Below are positions 35,341 through 48,224 of a stretch of 64,000 nucleotides of DNA, piece by piece. The notes under the pieces were generated by a model that ran no database searches, was not told where the DNA came from, and saw nothing but the letters and a program-made list of their open reading frames with translations. The position numbers and the translations under genes were made by a program. The stretch covers positions 32,640,855-32,704,854 of the forward strand of contig QVOM02000042.1 of the NCBI GenBank assembly GCA_003586115.2, written 5' to 3'. The stretch's first letter is position 1. The number at the start of each line of letters is the position of its first letter. This DNA comes from Salvator merianae (Eukaryota; Chordata; Lepidosauria; Squamata; Teiidae).

Positions 35341-36443
35341 TCAGTTTGCAACTTGGGCTGCATTCACATGAACGTTTCTTAAATAATAATAATAATAATG
35401 CTGAGATGGTTTAGCGATGGTTCCCAGGTGGGATCTGTAACATGTCAATCTGACCCTCCCCTGCCCTGTGAGCCTTCTAGACTAGCAAAGGTGAATTAGA
35501 GATGGGATGAGAACATGTAAACCACATTCTCCCATGTCTAAGATGCTTTTAAGCTGTTTTGTTTTATTTTGATGTTTTGCTATGTATGAGCACAACCTTA
35601 ATGAAAATAAACAGAATTAGGGAGTTTCTTCTGCAAATGGATTAACCCATGAGGTTGAATTTATGATTAAACAATATGTACATATTCAGTCTTTTGAACA
35701 CAGGAGATAAAGACTTGTAAGTGAAAATAAAGCACAGAACATTAATTAATCTTTCTTTTCTGCCTACCAAGTTGAAGCTGCCTCTATAGTACTCATGAAT
35801 TTCCTATCATAATTGCAACTGCTAAAGCATATTTAAGTGAATTGTTTAATTTCTGTTGGTGTTCTTAGGAGCTATATTTCAATTTGTTTTTGTTTTGCGT
35901 TTTTCTCCTTGCCTTCATTTTTTTTTCTTTTGATTTAGAAACAAATGTGTTATTAAATTCTTGTAAAAATCTCTTGTACAATTTCTGTGACTGTATAACA
36001 AAATAGCAAAAAATCCCAAATATATTACTCGATTTTCATTTTCATTTCCTTCCTATTTTTCACTGCACTACTCATCTTCCATCACAGAAATCAGAGATGG
36101 CTGAATATTGGCTTTTCAGACTGTCAAAGGAAAGAGATTTTCCTCAAAAATAACAAAATCAAAGAGGATTTCTAGCATCCATACAACCTGAGATCTGAAC
36201 TTCAAAAGAATATGACCTTGTTTCACCATTCAACCCTACAGGCACTTCGTGTCAGAAGAAGATAGCAAAGACAACTATTGATGATGATGGAAGAGAAATA
36301 TTTCCCAGATTTTATGTTTTTGTTATTAACTAGTTTTTGAGATTCTCATTTTTTTTCATATCTCTACTGATAGCTCAGGCAGATGAGGCCAACCTGTCTG
36401 CATCTTTCCTTCTGCCAATTCACACTTGTGTCCCAACAGACAA
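35341..36443. other. No recognised gene
   Basis: AT-rich DNA, with an AAT run at 35381-35400. No repeat family or exon was recognised. Confidence 0.4.
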
Positions 36444-36892
36444 TGGCTGTTTCTATACAGGGCCTATAACCCAGGATTGTCCAGGCACTATGTTGGCATT
36501 GCCACACACGTCTGTGAGAATCCCAACATAGTCCAAGGATATTGGATGAAATCCTGCAATATCACTATTGTAGGAAGAACAACTGCCAACCCGTGCTTTC
36601 CCTATATAATGATATGCCTTATCTTGTCTGGCTGCCTGCACCCAGGATCCGCCGTCTTGAAAATAGCCACCGCGCATGCATGGGGGGTGGCAATTTCACA
36701 CTTCTGGGTACTTTGTGCCATTCAAATAGATGTATGTATGTGCTGTGCCATTATGGGAGCAAGCATCCAGACAGGTAAGTGCCTGTACTCAATCCATGAT
36801 GTTGCTCTGTTGTCAGACAGGGACAGCAAAAGACAATTGCAGGATCCAAACAAGATCCCACATTTTCCTCTCACCAGCTAGAGGCAGCCAAC
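36444..36892 (-). mobile_element. hAT-D-like non-autonomous element, copy 3 (reversed)
   Basis: The minus strand begins GGCTGCCTCTAGCTGGTGAG, matching copy 1 (4656). It ends 'caatcctgggttataggccctgtatagaaacagcc'. Shared middle blocks are 'gcatccagacaggtaag' and 'caacatagtccaaggatatt'. It is non-coding. Confidence 0.65.
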
Positions 36893-38488
36893 TTCTGCCA
36901 AATGCAAATATTATAATTCATGTTTTGCTGTGAGTGTAGCAAAAGGTAGCTAGTGAGGTCATACCATTCCTCCATCTATCTCCATCTTGCTCACTTACTG
37001 CCTTTTAGTCCTATTTCACCATTTTGCAAATCCAATATTGCTGCTCTGCTTGCATCTCTCCAAGAAAAATGGCAGCTCTTCTTGTACTTGCTGCTTCTCC
37101 TCTCTTGATTTTTTCACATACACCTACTGCTTCTCTTTGTCTATTTCCTTATACATGAGTACAGCAAAATCACTTCTATACCTTTATTAAAAAAAAAAAA
37201 AAAAAAAAACCTTTATGGAAACATCTGTGTAGGTTACATAGGAGTTGGTATTAATATGATGATACCTAATAATAACAGTACTGTAGAGTATTCCAGTAAG
37301 CACAATCACTATTAAGATAAAAATAGAAGCAAATCACAAACTTGTAAGACTTGACATTTTTTCAGTTTGGATGTAAAATTCTTTCAGTGGATTTAGATAG
37401 CATTAATTCCACAACAGCTGGAGTTCACAGAAATTTTCACAGATCAAAATGGAAAGGTAGTCCAAGCAGTTAAGTCTGGCTTTGTTAAGAAGATCAGAGT
37501 TGTCTTCACAAACTTTCTTTAGCTGGAACAGCTAAAGTTTGCATTTAAACACTGAGTATTTATTTTGATTTAATTTATTTTGATCTATTTCATCTTATTT
37601 CATTTTATTTATGAGACTGGGCATGTTTTGTAGACTTGTCTGGATCAGATAATTCATCATCATCTATATCTTCCTTTGCTTGGGTAATTAGTGTATTATA
37701 CTGGGAGAGGAAGCTGATAACAGTAGCCTGATATACTTTGCATAATCACTAGTATCTGAAAAGGGAGTTTCAGCAATAAGGGGTTCCTGCTGTATGCAAT
37801 TCAGTGGTGATAGGGCAAAGAATTTGACATCTCTGACTGGTGTTAATGCTCAGTTCTCAAATAAAAGAAATATTATTTCTATTGAACTGTTTGCATCTTC
37901 CTTGCTGCTTTAATTAGATATTATTTAACAACAAAAAAAGTAATGAACAAACAATATCTGTAGATCTAGATGACAGCAAATTGTAGGTGGAGAACTGATT
38001 CTGAGAGGCCATAGGGTCCAACTTTCTGGCAGTGATTGTTTTCACCAACCAATTTAGTAATAAGATCAATCATCTTTCCCCCCCCCCCCGTTTTTTTTTT
38101 CTTCCAGTATTTGGACCATAACTCTATTTTCTATATTGATAAGTTCTATTTGAAGGTATCCTGTGAACTTAATTATTGGCTGTGACTCCATTTCCACTGG
38201 GGGAAGTACCTCTAGCATACATCTCCACAGAAGTGACCTCCCTCCTCTTGCATTGCACCCAATGAACCAATGGATGGGGTGGTTCTCTAAAAAGCATGAT
38301 TTCATTCCCTCACCCCCAGGTACCTCAGATAGGCATCATGGTCCTGGGCTGGGGGGAAGTCATGCTACCAAAAGTTGGAGTCACAGTGGCAAGCCCTCAC
38401 AATGGGAAGTGGAAACATGGTCATCTTTTTAGCATTGACTTTCAGTTCTAAAGTTAAGTCTATTGCTTTGCTAGCTGTCAATTTAGAC
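36893..38488. other. No recognised gene; poly(A) and poly(C) runs
   Basis: Contains a poly(A) of about 22 bases at 37188-37209 and adjacent C and T runs at about 38080-38100. No coding signal or repeat family was recognised. Confidence 0.4.
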
Positions 38489-38930
38489 AGCATTTATTTA
38501 TTTATTTATTTATTTGCATTTTTATCCCGCCCTATACCCGAAGGTCTCAGAGTGGGTTACAACAATTAAAATAACAACAACAACAACAAAAACCCTCATA
38601 AAAGGCATGCATTAAACAGGAGTCTGAGAGTAGGAAGGGAAAGGTGTACCTTTAGCCAAAGGCAAGGGTAAATAGGTGCATCTCTATTGCTCTCCTAAAA
38701 ATGTAAAGTGAGAAAGCTCGATGCACCTCAGGGGGAAGAGTGTTCCACCACTGGGGGCCACCACTGAAAAGGCCCTACCCCGGGTGCCCACCCCTTTAAC
38801 TGTTAAAGGTGGTGGTACAACCAGGAGGGCCTCATCTGCAAATCTTAAGGCACAGGCAGGCTGATATGTGAGAAGACACTCCTTTAGGTATTTATATGCT
38901 ACATTAAATCCAGTAAGGTTAGGCTAGATT
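38489..38930 (-). mobile_element. CR1/L2-type LINE 3' end, reversed
   Basis: The + strand starts with an ATTT run (38489-38515), then 'tatcccgccctatacccgaagg'. On the minus strand this is the tail 'gggcgggataaaaatgcaaataaataaa'. Upstream on that strand the frame reads WNTLPPEVHRAFSLYIFRRA, the same C-terminal signature as at 28.67 kb. An AAC microsatellite (about 38567-38592) lies in the 3' untranslated part. It is 5'-truncated and dead. Confidence 0.8.
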
Positions 38931-38967
38931 GCTGGCAGACCATCTACTCATCTTCATCTACTCAGAG

Positions 38968-39374
38968 GGCCTTTTCACGCTTTAAGCTAGTGAGTGTCAG
39001 GGATGCTCACTAACTAAGTTTGTCTGAACTGAGTGGAGGCCCACGTGACCAGGAGCAACCTACAGCTGCTTCGAGCCATGGCTAGCAGTGGAGCACTAAA
39101 TTGTGCTCCACAACTTGACTGGGAATAGCTATCCTGCTCCTGGTCAAGTGCATTTGCACCTACTTCTGGGTGTGAATGCACAGGACTCCCAGTCACTATG
39201 ACAGTGGCTGGACACTTCCCGGCTGCTGTCATGGCAATGTTCAGAAGCAGGATACCAACATTCACACTGTGGATGCTGGTATCCTGCTGGTATTCTAATC
39301 TTGGGCCCTGTGGTGGGAATGGTGTCCGCACTGCATGGTCCAGTCAACTCTAAGGTGGAAAGTGCAAAATGTCC
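38968..39374 (+). mobile_element. hAT-B non-autonomous element, copy 6
   Basis: The ends GGCCTTTTCACGCTTTAAGC and GGAAAGTGCAAAATGTCC are inverted repeats. The subterminal palindrome CTAGTGAGTGTCAGGGATGC + TCACTA recurs in copies 1 and 8. The interior has 'gagtggaggcccacgtgaccaggagc', 'catttgcacctacttctgggtgtgaatgc' and 'accaacattcacactgtggatgctggtatcctgctgg'. It is non-coding. Confidence 0.8.
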
Positions 39375-39654
39375 AGAAATGAAAAAGTACTTCCCATTAT
39401 CCACCCTCCTTCTTATATGTGTTTTTGTACTCTACAATCTTGAAATGGAGCAACCCCATGCCATCTCATTCACTTTATATGCCACCCTCTTTCCAACCCT
39501 CTGTCTTAGTTATTTCCCCTTTCCTGTTGAATTTTATCGTGAGAGAACACAGCAATTGGTTGGCCACCTGTAAACCTCATCACTCCAGGTATCTCTCTGG
39601 AAACACTGTCCTCCCTTTCAGCTGTTACCCCCTAAAACAGATATATAACCCTTT

Positions 39655-41420
39655 AAAAATACTTTTTTTGTTGTTTCAAATACATTCTTATTTTATTAAT
39701 TCATTATCATTAAGCAGAAACAGTCTGTAAGTTACATATAAGTACAACGTTCATCTCAGAACATATACCATATCCCATCACCCCTCCCAAACTCTCCCTC
39801 CCCCTAAACAGCAAAAATCACCTGTTAATTTTAAATAGATAATAAATCTCTGGTTCTTACTGTAGCTTCTCTTAGGCTCTGGTGTGCATCATGTTGTTGA
39901 CATAACTCAAAACTCAAAACATTTTATTTCAGTTGCATTTATTACTTTTTGTCCTTGATATATCATCCTTCCTTTTCTAACAAGATCAAATCTATATTGC
40001 TCAAAGATGTAACTGATACTAATTTTGTAATGTCCAGCTTGTCTTGTCCTTCCAGTCGTAAGCAATCATGGTCTGTGCTATCATTAATAACTGAGTGCCC
40101 GTGTATCTATACTCTTTCTTGAATTTTTAAATTCTAAAAATATGCATGTCCTAATTCTGGATTAATATTGACATCAATTTTCAGCATGTTATTCAACTGT
40201 TTTCCTATTTCCTTTCAAATTTAACTACTTTAGGGCACTGCCACCACATATGTATATAGGTTTCTTTCATATTACATAGATGCCAGCATTTGGAACTCAA
40301 TAACTTTAACATATTTCTTAGTTGTGCCAGGGTTCTCTGTCATTTATGTAATACTTTCATTGAGAGTTCTTTTGTTCTGTTATATTTATTAAAGCTTATT
40401 TCCCCAATTATTTTACTAATATATATTTATATTTGGTTATATTTGCATCTGGAGCCCAGTTATGAAATAAAGCATTTTCTATTTCATCTTTACTATCTGT
40501 TAACTATGTATAAATCTTACTACTAATTTACCTTTCACCGTCAAATTTGCCTTTTTCTAAAAAACTCATTATAGGGTCTTAAACATATTTCTTTATTTCA
40601 TTTTGATCAAAATAACTTATACAGACTCTTAATGTGAGTTATGCAACCAGTTATTGCATTTTATCCTTTAATAATTCATTATTTTCACCAAATCAATTAT
40701 GAAAATACTTGAATCCATTTGCCTGCAACTTTGTAATTATTTTTTGGGTTTAATATAATAACATTACTATTTATTTGTTGCGTAGGACTATATCTAAAAT
40801 ATTCTGCTACTAGAATTTTTTCCCACTTATTCTGCATAGTAATTATCATGATCCATAATATTGATTCAGTGTCCTATTGCTTCTCTTATCAAATATTAAC
40901 AAAATATCCCCAGTATTATTCATCCTTTTTTCTAATTGTTCCCATTTTAGTTCTTCATTGTATTCTATATCTAATCATTTTTCTAGATGGAATGTATCAT
41001 GATATTTTTCAAAGTATTCCAGACACCCCTTGGTCTTGGGAAGCATTAAGAGCTACTTTTCTGAGATGTGTTTTCTCTTTATTTGAAACCCATTTGTTGA
41101 TTATTCCATCCCATTTTCTCAAAATTTTAATAGGTACTATTTCCAGAAGTACTTGAAAAAGTTTTTTTTTTTGTATCAATAGCATTTTAATCATTCTTAT
41201 TTTAGATAAAGTGCCTAAATAATTTTTCTTCCAGCCTGAAACCTGTTTATTGCTTCCCCCCCCTATATTATTATAATTTATTTCCCCTATTTTAGCTAAA
41301 TTTCCCGCTACATATATACCTAATCATTTCATTCTTTTGATACCTGATTTCAGTCCAGTAAGTAACCTTATTGTCTTTTGTTCCTCTGGGCTTTTAAAAC
41401 AGTAAGTTCAAGAGCAGCAT
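39655..41420 (-). mobile_element. L1 LINE ORF2 3' portion, reversed
   Basis: On the minus strand, 41194-41009 reads IKMLLIQKKKLFQVLLEIVP, then KWDGIINKWV, the thumb region that follows reverse transcriptase in L1 ORF2. Further on (about 40258-40232) YIHMWWQCP matches the C-terminal domain of L1 ORF2. Stops and indels are frequent. The + strand T-rich 39655-39680 fits the reversed poly(A) end. The left part of the element (endonuclease and catalytic reverse transcriptase) is absent, as expected for 5' truncation. Confidence 0.75.
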
Positions 41421-41968
41421 CAGTCACTCTGCAGGGCTAATGACCTGGGCTCATGAATGTGCGTGCGTTTAATAGCTGGATGGAGCCAGCCTTGGCTTCT
41501 TGCTATAAAATGGTCAGGCTGTTTGTTATGTCTTTTAGTATTGCTTTCATTCTGTTGGGAGTTCTAGCATATCTTACTCTGCTGTTTGGTTGCTTTGTGA
41601 AGAGAACTGTCCATAAATCATCATTTTCAGCAACTTTGCTGAAAATGCCTGTATCTGCACCTGGAATCGGGGGGGGGGGGGATATCAGTTATGTTGTAAA
41701 GCCAAGGTAGAAGCATCTTATACCATCACTTACACGTAAGCACATTAAACTCCTAGCAATCAGTACATTGCAAGTCATCCTCACTTGACAGAGAAACAGA
41801 GAACAAGTACAACATGCCACAAGTCATCAAGTTTTTCAAAACTGGGTTATTCCAAAGCATAATGCATTTCAAAGCTTATTAAATAAACCTGATAGTGCAG
41901 CATCTGCATACATAATTTCCATAATGCTCTGTGTGTGTGTGCATGTGTGTGTGTGTGTGTATGTGTAC

Positions 41969-42019
<51 letters not shown>

Positions 42020-44324
42020 GGATTATCTTACTGCCAGAATTGCAAAATGAGCAAGCAGCATGATATCGCTCAAGGAAACCTGAAGCACAGTATATTTTAC
42101 AGGCTTCAAGAATTCTAAAGTGTTTTTTGTTGAACAATCCCTACTGAATGCTTACCACAAGGTGGTAGTTCTGGTGGTGGTAGAATGTCTCTTCAGAGTA
42201 TATAAATGTTTAACCATTGGCAAAATTGTTGTTATTCTGTTAGACGTAAAAGACACATACTGTCATGCCTTAAATGGAAAAAACCTCCATGTAAGACATG
42301 TAAATCTTCTGCAATGCTAGTCCTAGGAAGCTTTAAAACATGATCTACATCTCATCAAAACAAAGAGATATATGTGCATCTGGGACATATCTTGACCTCA
42401 TGAATTATCACAAGCTGGACATCTTCCTTAGTTGGACATCTTACATAAAAAAGACATGAAGTATTTGTTGAGTGTAGGACAACCAGATATACATACAGAA
42501 GAGAAGCTTTTATTCTGAAGGAATATCAGGACAATACTGTTACATTATTCTGCCTGCAATAATGTATATTGCAGAACAGTGAAAGAAAATCTACTCCATG
42601 GAAAGGTGCTGTAAGGAGAAACAGCTGGAACATTCATATCCCAGCAATGACAAAGTAAGAGTATCAAACAATCTCAAAGGCCAATATGAACCTGAGGTCA
42701 CAGCCCAAACCTAGCAACTGTTGCACAATTTTATATACCTTTATGAAATATGTTCTAATTTTTCACAGCTTAAAACCAGTCCTTGGAAAGGTTAAAGGGA
42801 CATAGAAAAAGTCTAAACTATCCAATATCATATCTCCACGGTGGTTGGTAGAATGTGTTAATTACTAGACTAAAATCTTCTGCCAATATTTCACTCAAAA
42901 GTATGTCTCTCATAATATGAATGAATCACCTCTGTCATAAAAATCTAGTTACATTGCTAAAGTCCTAAATGTTTGAGTAAAATAGAATAATACATATTAT
43001 TTGTTGTGTTAATGGACAGTTTTGGTTAGTGATGGGTAAAGCCTCCCTCAAAATATGTTCAGGTGTTGCTTAAAAGAACAATTGGATGTTTCTCAGGCTT
43101 CTTTTCTCTAAGTGCTTTCTAAGCATTGTTAGAGAAAGTTCAGGATCAAGAATGGAAAAAAAAAAAAACCACCCTCTATAAATCTTTTCTTACAATCCAT
43201 CTCCCGCAGCAAAACTCTTGTCTATATGTATCAACTATTTATGACAATAAAAAATTGTAAAATCTTCATTCTCAAATTTTGGAACAGCCTTAATGAACCA
43301 AAAAGATGGGAGAAGGAACAGAGATATTTCTTTTTCTGCTTTTGGGAAGGCAGTCTTATGCTTTGTGATAGTTATTCAGACATATAATAAGTCATTGATT
43401 AATCCATATACTCTGTATTTCCCCCTTCACCGCATTAATGTTGCACAAAATACGTGTTGTTCTTTTTCATTTTTTTTTACCCATGTAATCAATAAAGTGC
43501 TTTCATATATCATTGAATATATCAGCTTTATTTTCTGCTCAATACATCAGCCTCCCACACTTAAACTGCTGCCAGACTTGAAAAATCTAGTCAGCTTTGG
43601 AGGAGAACAGATGAGCTCTGTGACACTTCCCTTTAACTTCCTTTGAAGTTTACATTTGTTCACAGGATCATAGAGACTCCTAGGCTAGAAAGGTGTCACT
43701 ATCATAAAGCTGAATATATAGTTCTGATAAAGAGTCCTCCACAAATTCATTCCCTGTAAATTCAGACTGTGATGGATGACTGAATCCTGTATATGAAGCA
43801 CTGTATCATGGCAGGAAACCATGCCTCTAATACCTATCTGTTTGTGGAATGTGGGAACCTCTGTAGACAAAGATAAACAGTTTCCCTGAGATTTCAAGTG
43901 CTAAGTGAATTTTGTTTTGTTTTGCTCTCACCCATCTTCTGCCATCCTTTGAGGTTGCATGCTGTGATGTGAGTACTCCTTCCCAACACATACATGCACA
44001 GTTCAACCAAGGGCAGATACTACCTCCTCTCCCTGTTCCTTAAAAAGTGTTTGTGTCTTCTAGCATTGCTTCTACTTTGTATTTACTTCTTTTCCTCTTC
44101 TTTTTTTAAGTGTTATCAAAAAATCATGAAACTGGGGGTCACAACAGACTACAGGCAGGAGTTAATCAGCCCAACCTTAAAACATCTTTCTGAGGAGGGT
44201 TCCTTATCCCTTTGCTATGTTTCCATCCCTGATGACAGTCACAGCTGCAATCACACAGAGGTAAAAAAAAAAAAAAAGTGGCACAAAAGCAGCTTAAAGA
44301 TGGCAGTATCTGCATGCTAATGCT
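41421..44324. other. No recognised gene; microsatellites
   Basis: AT-rich DNA with a G-run at about 41670-41681, a GT/TA compound repeat (listed separately) and poly(A) runs near 43154-43168 and 44262-44277. Open frames here, such as 43293-43646 (+), show no known motif. Confidence 0.4.
41927..42017. repeat. Compound GT / TA microsatellite
   Basis: Imperfect GT units (41927-41965) run into about 24 uninterrupted TA units (41970-42017). The tract is probably polymorphic and hard to sequence accurately. Confidence 0.95.
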
Positions 44325-44392
44325 TCAATCTATATTAAAGGCCAGAAAATGCACTTCAAAAGAGCATTAGCTGGCCTTTAATGTGGATTAAA
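44325..44392. repeat. Short imperfect hairpin (MITE remnant)
   Basis: AATCTATATTAAAGGCCAG pairs with CTGGCCTTTAATGTGGATT across a ~27-base loop, with 17 of 19 positions complementary. It is probably the core of a small foldback element. No outer ends were identified. Confidence 0.55.
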
Positions 44393-44557
44393 GGTGGGAT
44401 GGGAGCACTACTGTCTGCAAGCTACCACTTCTAAGCCACGTTTGAGCTGTTCGTTTTTTTAAAAAAAGAAAATGCGTGCAGATGTAGCCACAGAGATCAG
44501 AATATAGCTAAGAAAGATCGAAGCAAAAAGTCTTCATTCTAAACCCTTTTCCACTTA

Positions 44558-45071
44558 GGCCATTTCTGCACGGGAGTCTGATCCCAATCAGGAGCCTCCA
44601 TGGTTATTTTCTGGGCCACACAGATCCGCCCCCGGTTACAATGGTCCATCTGCATTAGACAGACCATGATGCTGATCAGGGAGACCCTGATCAGGAATAC
44701 TGGGGAACACAATTAAACATGTCTACCAGTGTACCAAAGGACCTGATCCAGAACATGGGGGGCACGCAAAAGGCACACTCCAGGTTCATGACTAGCAGGG
44801 GATGCATTTCAATGATTTGCCCTAGTGCATCACTGAAATGCATTCCCCAGAAGCTCCAAAGCTAGAAATGTTTGTTCCTAGCCATTGGAGGCATCGGAGC
44901 CTAGCCTAAAAGCCCACTCATGCTTCAAAGTCATAGTGTAGACTGGTCTGGACCAGCACCATCATGCAGATGGCACTGATCCAGCCCACACCTTTCCATG
45001 GTTGGCATCAGTGGGCCTGACTGTTCCAGACCCACTGATTCCAATTGCAGACCTTTAAATGTAGAAAGGCC
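44558..45071 (-). mobile_element. hAT-C non-autonomous element, copy 4 (reversed)
   Basis: The left end GGCCATTTCTGCACGGGAG pairs with TTTAAATGTAGAAAGGCC. The family blocks appear reversed: 'ccctagtgcatcactgaaatgcattcccc', 'ctagaaatgtttgttcctagcc', 'tggtctggaccagcaccatc' and 'gttccagacccactga'. It is non-coding. Confidence 0.7.
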
Positions 45072-46957
45072 TCCCTCTTTACACTACGTTTTCACAGCTT
45101 TCCATTAAATTTAGAGATGTAGCAAAGACAAATTTGTTATCCAGACAGAATCTGAAATGCATCCAACATCTGAACCAAATCCAAACACTCGTTATCATTG
45201 CTTATTCTTATCTTAACATTGACTTGCAAAGAACGAAAAATCAGAGAAATGACTATAACCATAAGGAAAGTCAACCTTTTGATCTGTTTTGGCTTTCCTG
45301 TCTATATATCAAAAAGAAGGGAGTGTGTTCCAGGAATGGCTCTTGGATGGACCCCTGCAGAATAGGGGAGGCAAGGCAAGGAAGGGACTGTTAGGCTGCT
45401 TTAGCAGACCACACCAGACTAAAGCAGTGAGTAGTCCCACTGTGACCTGACCCCAACTTTGGAAACTAAGAACAAAATTTCCCATACTTCAACGTTGCCA
45501 GTCAGGGTTTTGCTTTTTTGCAGGGTGTACCGGTATGCAGATACAGTACATGGCAGACAACTGGAATGATTAACTGTGGGGAATGCTTGCAGCATCACTT
45601 TAAAGAGGTCTCCTGTTGGCATGTTCCCTGGTGCCATTTTCGTGCAAAGAAATGGATCAGCCAATCGTGCTGTGTAGCCAGATTTTTTTCCAGGAGGTGT
45701 TACCCTTCAGCCACTGGAGGGTGAAGGATCATGTGGAACCTGACTTAGAACCTTGTCTTCATCTGCTGAAGCCATTTTCGTCACACAACAGACCAGAATT
45801 TAGTGTCAGCAATCAGATTCCACAGGAAAATGGCACATAAGTAACTTGGAGGCAGACTCCTCGTTGCACGAGGAGGTTAAATGGCAGGCTAACAGAAATT
45901 TTTGATCATGAATTGGGAGGTCCTGCTTCTTTTTGAGTGATTTGTCATCTCAGCATGGTGGGGTCTTCTTCCATCCCTTGTCAAGTGTCAACTTTTTATT
46001 GAGCATGAGAATTACTCTCTTGTACCTCCCAGAAAAACTAGAACACTGGTACCATTTATCCATTTAAACTACAGCTGACCTTGACAGCTTAAGCGTCACT
46101 GTGTACCATTCAAGGCTGTTTTTGTTTTGTTTTGTTTTGTTTTTTTTCGCCTTGAAATGAGCAGGTGAAAATCAGGCTTCCAACTGTTCCTCTCCCCTCA
46201 CTTGATGCATGATGAGCCCTTTCTGGGTTGTTCAATAATTGCTTAATGGACAATAAAGGCCATGATTTCTGACAGCAATAGTTCTGAACCTATGGATAAT
46301 ATATTTTCTACCCTTAGTATTGTAACAGGCCTAAAATTCCCCAAAAACAATATGATCGTACAAACAGAGTAAGATCAATGGCATCTAATGGGGAAAAAGT
46401 AAGGAGCACGTAATTATTTTTGATATGTCATTCTGTTTCTGGTTTTGTGTTATACTGAATCATTTAACTGATTTTGTTGTACATCACTTCATGATTTTTT
46501 TAAAAAAATGAAAACTGATATATTTAACAATAGTGGTAATGATGATGAAAGATCAATAGCAGCGGTTACAAGAATATAATTACAAAAACAAATTGTCAGT
46601 TATAAAATTATCCTTCCTTCTACTTCTGCTTAAGCTTGCATGAAGCTTTTGAAAATGCTTCATCAAAGACGCCTCAGTAAGGTGCCTCTGAGAGATATGG
46701 GGTCAGAGTATTCTTTACTTGTAACTGTATACAGACTTCTACTTACATTGTTGCAGTGCTATAAGCTGTGTTATTTTATTTGTTTGATATTTGTTCAATA
46801 TATGTAAAGTCTTCTGTTGTGTGCTAGTTAATTAAAATATTGTTTTTAAAAGACTCCTTCGTAAGCTTAGGAGTAATTTAAAAGGGGGGACTGGTACTTT
46901 TGTGGATATATAATTAGATACAGAACAGGATTAAATACAGAGGAGGATTAAATAAAT
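45072..46957. other. No recognised gene
   Basis: Unassigned. A TTTTG run (46121-46150) is present. The stretch 45410-45900 has a mixed, less AT-rich composition and may be a further decayed element, but no inverted ends were found. Confidence 0.35.
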
Positions 46958-47809
46958 GGCTGTTTCTGCACTTGCGAGGGGGGAAGTGATTCCAGGCTGG
47001 AGCAGTCCTGCTGGCCAAAAGAAGGCTGTCTACACTTGGGCCGCGTTCCGACACAGCATTTAATCAGTTTACAGGCCATCTTCAGTTCCTGCTGGCCCAA
47101 CATGATCTTGCCATTCCATAGTTTTTCTGGACTAAATTGGCAAAATCCGGACTACTTTGTATTCGGATTTAATGAGTTCTCAAGCCGTTCCAGATCGCTA
47201 GCCCACTTTACTTTGTGATGCGGGAATGGGGAAGGAGACTATTTGGGAGGGACTGTACTTTTGGGGGGGCATGAAGAGGGAGGGATCCCTAGTTTGTGTC
47301 ACCCAATGACAGACTGTGTGGGTGGGCAGGAAGCGCAGTAGTTTCCTCTGCCTCCATTATCCCCCCTTCCATTGCTGCCAGAGGGGAAAAAACTGTCCTC
47401 CCTTTTACTTCGCTAAGCTGCAGTCCTTTCTCTTTCTTTATCCCCCATTCGACACTGCCAGGAAGAAATTAAAGGCTTCCTCCACTTCCGTCTGCTCTTT
47501 AAACCAAAAAATAAACTGCACCTGTTTGGGGTTGCACTCCTCTTGCCCCAACAAAGAACCCACTCAAGATGAGTTTTGCCATCAGCAGACACACAGCTAC
47601 ACAGCAGGGACACATGCCGCTGTGGATGTCTCGGGGGAGATGAGGCAGAGTCCACTTGCTGGCAATGAACTGCACTATCGAGATAATAGAGCCCCACCCC
47701 ACATTCCCTCCCCACGTTTCCCCTTCTTCATGGACCTCTTCCTGCTTTTGCGCTACTTTTAAATTGCACAATTGTGCAAAAGTGCACTTGCAAGGGAGCA
47801 GAAATTGCC
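46958..47809. mobile_element. hAT-G-like element, GC-richer interior
   Basis: The left GGCTGTTTCTGCACTTGCGA and the right CACTTGCAAGGGAGCAGAAA + TTGCC form imperfect inverted repeats of the same GCACTT type as other families. The element is about 850 bp, the longest non-nested hAT-like copy here. It contains a 148-codon open frame (47316-47762, +) and overlapping minus-strand frames, none with recognised transposase motifs such as a BED finger or the hAT dimerisation region. I regard it as non-autonomous. Confidence 0.55.
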
Positions 47810-48224
47810 ATTAGCCCTTTAAAAAGCTTAATTGTGTGGTACACATAGTTTTAAAGTTCTGCTTGTGTAGATAGAGGCTGTAGGGGGGGGAGAAGGACCA
47901 AATGGCGAATGACTAGTAATGCTGCCAAGTGAGTCCATGTTCTGAGGCAGCAGGGGGGACATACGGAGAGCGGAGCTTGACTTTCCTGCCCCTGTGACGT
48001 CAAGTTTTGAACATTGGGATTGCAGTCAATCACTGACTGTACAGGGAGGAGAATTTGACAAGGGGTGGAGGCAGAAAAGGTACTGTTTCTCCATGCCAAG
48101 CACGGGAAACATCAGTGTGAGAACGAACAAGTACGAATTGAGTCCGTGTTAAACTGTAACTGTGGGAACCATCAGAAGATGAATTCAGTCATTGTACTCT
48201 TCTGATACTGATTAAATTTGCAAT
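47810..48224. other. No recognised gene
   Basis: Unassigned, with a G-run near 47884-47891. It may include more transposon ends. Confidence 0.35.

Noticed and set aside
37188..37209. Poly(A) tail of a retroposed gene
   Set aside because: The preceding sequence has no coding signature; probably a simple A-run or a tail of an unrecognised retroposon.
43293..43646. 117-codon plus-strand frame
   Set aside because: AT-rich chance frame without motif, signal or neighbours.
47316..47762. 148-codon frame as a host gene
   Set aside because: Lies within a hAT-like element bounded by inverted repeats, with equally long frames on the opposite strand; no known motif.
46958..47809. CpG island or promoter, given higher GC content
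   Set aside because: The GC-rich block coincides with a transposon bounded by inverted repeats, and no gene start is visible nearby.
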